Assembly (NCBI RefSeq): GCF_002095575.1
Contig: NZ_MLJJ01000020.1
Coordinates: forward strand, 1 to 64,000
Direction of reading: 5' to 3'
Origin: Pantoea septica
GTDB taxonomy: Bacteria > Pseudomonadota > Gammaproteobacteria > Enterobacterales > Enterobacteriaceae
Length of the DNA stretch: 64,000 nt
This document shows, piece after piece, positions 60,972-64,000 of the stretch. Both the position numbers and the translations under genes were made by a program. The notes beneath the pieces were generated by a model. It had not been told where the DNA came from and ran no database searches. It saw nothing but the letters and a program-made list of their open reading frames with translations. Each line of letters starts with the position of its first letter. Positions within the stretch are counted from its first letter, which is position 1.

Positions 60972-62098
60972 AGGTCAACTCGGGTATCTTTTAAGGCTTG
61001 CAGAATGCGCTGACAGGCATTGCCGTCGCCGTAAGGGTTATGCGCGCGGCTCATGGTTTGCCAGGCCGCTTCGTCGGTCAGCAGCAGGCCGACTTCGGCC
61101 ACGATTTTCTCTATGTCGGTGCCAACCAGCTTCACGGTGCCGGCGTCGACCGCTTCAGGCCGTTCCGTCGCGTCGCGCATTACCAGCACCGGTTTGCCCA
61201 GCGAAGGCGCTTCTTCCTGAATGCCGCCGGAGTCGGTGAGAATCAGCCAGGCCCGGTTCATCAGCCAGACGAAAGGCAGATACTCCTGCGGCTCGATCAG
61301 CACGATATTGTCGATGCCGCTGAGGATGCGGTTAACCGGCTCGCTGACGTTGGGGTTAAGGTGCACCGGATAGACGATCTGCGCGTCGGGATGCTGCCGG
61401 GCGATGCGCGCCAGCGCGCTGCAGATACGCTCGAAACCTTCGCCGAAGCTTTCGCGACGATGGCCGGTGACCAGCACCAGCTTCTTCTCGCTGTCGAGGA
61501 AGGGATAGCATCCAGCGAGCTGCGCGTTGAGGCCGGGATCGGCGATAACCCGGTCGCGCACCCAGAGCAGCGCGTCGATCACCGTATTGCCGGTAACGAA
61601 GATGCGCGCGTCGGGCAGATTTTCCGCCAGCAGATTCTGGCGCGAACGTTCGGTGGGCGTAAAGTGCAGCCGGGCGAGATGGCCGGTCAGCTTGCGGTTG
61701 CCCTCTTCCGGCCACGGCGACGTCAAATCGCCGGTGCGCAGCCCCGCCTCGACATGGGCGACCGGGATCTGCTGATAAAATGCCGCCAGGCTGGCGGCGA
61801 GCGTGGTGGTGGTATCGCCATGCACCAGCACCACATCGGGTTTGAAATCGAGCAGCACGGTTTGCATACCCTGCAAAATGCGGCAGGTGATCTCCGTTAA
61901 TCCTTGCTCAGGGCGCATCACGTTCAGGTCATAATCTGGCTGCAGCGCAAAGAGGCGCAGAACCTGATCGAGCATTTCGCGGTGCTGCGCGGTGACGCAC
62001 AGGCGAGAGTCAAACGCAGGATCCTGCGCCAGCGCCTGCACCAGCGGCGCCATTTTTATCGCCTCCGGGCGAGTCCCGAATACTGTAAGCACTTTCAC
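60968..62098 (-). CDS. wecB: UDP-N-acetylglucosamine 2-epimerase WecB
   Basis: Non-hydrolysing epimerase interconverting UDP-GlcNAc and UDP-ManNAc. 376 residues, as in E. coli. [14 protein letters not shown] (7-20), [44 protein letters not shown] and [19 protein letters not shown] are all intact. Translation starts with GTG (GTG-AAA-GTG-CTT); this GTG overlaps the wzzE stop (GTGA). In-frame sequence upstream belongs to the wzzE region and was rejected. Confidence 0.97.
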   Translation of the reverse strand: MKVLTVFGTRPEAIKMAPLVQALAQDPAFDSRLCVTAQHREMLDQVLRLFALQPDYDLNVMRPEQGLTEITCRILQGMQTVLLDFKPDVVLVHGDTTTTLAASLAAFYQQIPVAHVEAGLRTGDLTSPWPEEGNRKLTGHLARLHFTPTERSRQNLLAENLPDARIFVTGNTVIDALLWVRDRVIADPGLNAQLAGCYPFLDSEKKLVLVTGHRRESFGEGFERICSALARIARQHPDAQIVYPVHLNPNVSEPVNRILSGIDNIVLIEPQEYLPFVWLMNRAWLILTDSGGIQEEAPSLGKPVLVMRDATERPEAVDAGTVKLVGTDIEKIVAEVGLLLTDEAAWQTMSRAHNPYGDGNACQRILQALKDTRVDL

Positions 62099-63147
62099 GC
62101 GGTTTCTCTCGCTGCTCTGACGCCGGAACGACGCGCCAGCGCCACGCCTGCGCCCGTCAATGCGCCTAACGCGCCCCACATAATCATCATAAACAGGCGA
62201 CGCGGGCTGTCGCGCGAAACCGGCTCTTCCGGCGTACGCAGGTAGCGATAGGTCTGGAAAGTGCGGTTCAACGTCGGACCGGCGCTCAGCGTGGTGAGCA
62301 TCGCCCTGTTTTGATCATAGCTGATATCGTAGCTCGGTCCGGTCGCCTGCAGGGTTTCCAGCTGCGCCTGCAGCTGCGGCTCGCCCAGCAGGAAAAGGTC
62401 GCTGTCGGCGATCGGTTCGCGCGCGTCGCGCGAGCGGTTTTCATGAATGCCCTGCTGGCTGGCGACCTTCAGCGCCTGCTGCAGACGATGCTGCTGACGC
62501 TGGAACACGGCGTTCGCCACATCTTCCTGACGCTTTACCTGCGCCTGCAGCTGCTCGCTGCGCGCCTGCCAGGCGCCTTTCAGCTCGCCGTTAAGGTGGC
62601 GCGCCGCGCGCTCGCTGGCAAAGGCGATATACTGACGCAGCAGGTTGTTGGCGTCCCCTGCAGTTTCCGCAATGAGCTTAACGCTGTCGCGCGTATTGCG
62701 CGCCGCGTCGGCAGGCAGAAACTGGATATTGGCGACCATATCGTCAAGCAGCGCGGCGTCGTTATGGGCGTTGCCTGAGCGGCGGCTTTTGTAATATTCC
62801 GTCTGCTGCCAGAAGTCGCGGCGCGTATCCCAGGCGCCCAGCTGCATAATAAATTCCTGATAGACCTCATCCATGATGGTCGGCGAGGGCGCCGCCAGAT
62901 TGAGCGTATTGTTGCGCACGTCGAGATTGTTCAGAAACTGCTCCTGCGCATAGTAATCGCCGAGCATATTCACCGTAGGACGATCGGTAATCGCCGTGGT
63001 GCTCCACGCCTGTCTCATCAGCAGCGAAGCCAGCCAGGCGACCAGCGCGAAAAGCAGCGCCAGCCCGATGATCCAGCGCTTGCCGCGCCATAACGCGCAG
63101 CCAAGGCCGCGAATATCCAGTTCGTTATCTGCAACCTCAGAGGTCAT
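62095..63147 (-). CDS. wzzE: ECA chain-length regulator WzzE
   Basis: Polysaccharide co-polymerase that sets ECA chain length and, in E. coli, cyclic ECA size. 350 residues. Two membrane helices flank a large periplasmic domain: the first at about 29-46 ([17 protein letters not shown]), the second near 320-340. The C-terminal Pro-rich stretch before the second helix ([22 protein letters not shown]) is typical. ATG at 63147 was used; a GTG directly before it has slightly better spacing from AAGGA and cannot be excluded. It follows wecA by 16 bp. Confidence 0.95.
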   Translation of the reverse strand: MTSEVADNELDIRGLGCALWRGKRWIIGLALLFALVAWLASLLMRQAWSTTAITDRPTVNMLGDYYAQEQFLNNLDVRNNTLNLAAPSPTIMDEVYQEFIMQLGAWDTRRDFWQQTEYYKSRRSGNAHNDAALLDDMVANIQFLPADAARNTRDSVKLIAETAGDANNLLRQYIAFASERAARHLNGELKGAWQARSEQLQAQVKRQEDVANAVFQRQQHRLQQALKVASQQGIHENRSRDAREPIADSDLFLLGEPQLQAQLETLQATGPSYDISYDQNRAMLTTLSAGPTLNRTFQTYRYLRTPEEPVSRDSPRRLFMMIMWGALGALTGAGVALARRSGVRAARETA

Positions 63148-63163
63148 CACAAGGCAATCCTTA

Positions 63164-64000
63164 TCAGGGTAATTTTTTCTTAGCGTCGCGATGAGCGTTC
63201 AAACGACGCTTTATACGACGGATCAGGCGCGCCACGCGCCAGGCGTGTTTCAGGCAGTAGCCGTAAAACATAAAGGCCATCATAAACAGCACCAGCATCA
63301 CCCACTCGGGGATAAAGGCGAGATATTCGCCGAGCACGCCGATACCGGCGAGAATAGCGGCCGCCACGGTAATCAACACAAAGGCCTGGCGCGACGTAAA
63401 GCCGGCGCGCATGATCAAATGGTGAATATGCTGCCGGTCGGCGGAGAAGGGGCTCATGCCTTTGCGCAGGCGACGATACATAATCGCCACCATATCCATC
63501 AGCGGAATGGCGATCAGCCAGAGCGCGGTCACGGGCGTAATCGGATGACTCAATCCCTGCGTGGTTTCCAGCAGAATCCAGATAATGGTGAAGCCAATCA
63601 TGGTGCTGCCGGCATCGCCCATAAAGACTTTATAACGGCGGCCGAGGAAACCAAGATTCAACAAGATATAAGGTATGGTGGCGGCAATCATTGCGAAGCA
63701 CCACACGGCCAGGCTGTACTGGCCGTCGAAGCAGAGAATAATGCCCATCGCCGCAAAGGTGACCGATGAGAGCCCGCCCAGCAGGCCGTCGATGCCGTCC
63801 ACCATATTAAAGGCGTTAATCGCCGCCCAGACGGCGAACAGCGTCAGCACGTAGCCGAACGGCCCGACCACCAGCTCAACCGGGCCGATAATAAAGCCGA
63901 GGCTGAGCAGATAAAGTTTGGCCCCCACCATCATCGCTACCGCCACGGCGGCCTGCACCACGGCGCGGATTTTTACGCTGATATCGAAACGATCGTCGAG
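63164..64000 (-). CDS. wecA: UDP-GlcNAc:undecaprenyl-phosphate GlcNAc-1-phosphate transferase WecA (partial)
   Basis: First committed enzyme of ECA and of many O antigens. The window ends inside the gene: 278 residues up to the stop are present, and the reading frame continues without a start to base 64000 (first codons CTC-GAC-GAT, giving LDDRFDISVKIRA); the full family length is about 367. Features kept: the DDRFD substrate-binding segment, FNMVDGIDGLLGG, FMGDAGSTMIGF with Asp metal-site candidates, and the cytosolic loop DRQHIHHLIMRAG. An internal ATG at 63961 is not the true start. First gene of the cluster by order. Confidence 0.96.
   Translation of the reverse strand, partial: LDDRFDISVKIRAVVQAAVAVAMMVGAKLYLLSLGFIIGPVELVVGPFGYVLTLFAVWAAINAFNMVDGIDGLLGGLSSVTFAAMGIILCFDGQYSLAVWCFAMIAATIPYILLNLGFLGRRYKVFMGDAGSTMIGFTIIWILLETTQGLSHPITPVTALWLIAIPLMDMVAIMYRRLRKGMSPFSADRQHIHHLIMRAGFTSRQAFVLITVAAAILAGIGVLGEYLAFIPEWVMLVLFMMAFMFYGYCLKHAWRVARLIRRIKRRLNAHRDAKKKLP

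Noticed and set aside
63164..63961. Internal ATG of wecA at 63961 as the gene start
   Set aside because: The frame stays open through base 64000 and encodes the conserved DDRFDISVKIRA segment before that ATG, so the gene is cut by the window edge.

Overview
The window is a GC-rich chromosomal segment of a member of the Enterobacterales. Nearly every protein can be aligned by eye to its E. coli counterpart, and the gene order is that of the E. coli hemG-to-wecA segment (about 85-87 min) read in the opposite direction. Several departures from E. coli (pepE between ubiD and rfaH, an unfamiliar TPR/glycosyltransferase-like gene between rmuC and udp, yehS and a lone glpT around yigM, no cyaY beside cyaA, no yifK or aslAB) suggest a non-Escherichia genus. 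Erwiniaceae (Pantoea/Erwinia/Mixta type) is my inference, not a proof. No phage, insertion sequence, CRISPR array or plasmid feature was seen.

Layout. 0-10 kb: hemG-trkH-yigZ-pepQ run leftwards, divergent from the fatty-acid beta-oxidation operon fadBA under a FadR operator; then fre and ubiD. 10-21 kb: pepE; rfaH (antiterminator) tail to tail with tatD; the Tat export operon tatABC; the ubiquinone genes ubiE-ubiJ-ubiB; rmuC; the unrecognised TPR/GT gene; and udp under a CRP/CytR-type control region. 21-31 kb: ysgA; metE and metR divergent across tandem MetJ boxes; yehS with an unusual octapeptide-repeat tail; yigM (biotin uptake); glpT with a CRP site; yigL; pldB. 30-37 kb: the exporters rhtB and rhtC separated by an ERIC-like palindrome; recQ; pldA (outer membrane phospholipase); yigI; rarD; a second long palindrome; corA with a conserved leader peptide corL. 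37-46 kb: uvrD with LexA box and attenuator; yigB-xerC-yigA-dapF-lptM; cyaA with a UUG start. 46-51.4 kb: hemCDXY, the sRNA GlmZ with a sigma54-type promoter and upstream GlrR-type sites, and a four-tRNA operon (Arg-His-Leu-Pro). 51.5-64 kb: the enterobacterial common antigen (ECA) cluster from wecG back to wecA, which is cut by the window end.

Themes. Several neighbours act together: WecA-WecG-WecF build the ECA trisaccharide on undecaprenyl phosphate from sugars made by WecB/WecC and RffG/RffH/WecE/WecD, WzxE flips it, and WzyE/WzzE polymerise it. HemC and HemD (and HemG at the other end) serve haem synthesis. UbiE/UbiJ/UbiB/UbiD and Fre concern quinone and flavin redox chemistry. CRP-type sites recur at udp, glpT and cyaA, the gene that makes cAMP. 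The most interesting non-coding parts are the glmZ control region, the corA and uvrD leaders, and two long intergenic palindromes. The most interesting coding parts are the TPR/GT protein and the repeat-tailed YehS.
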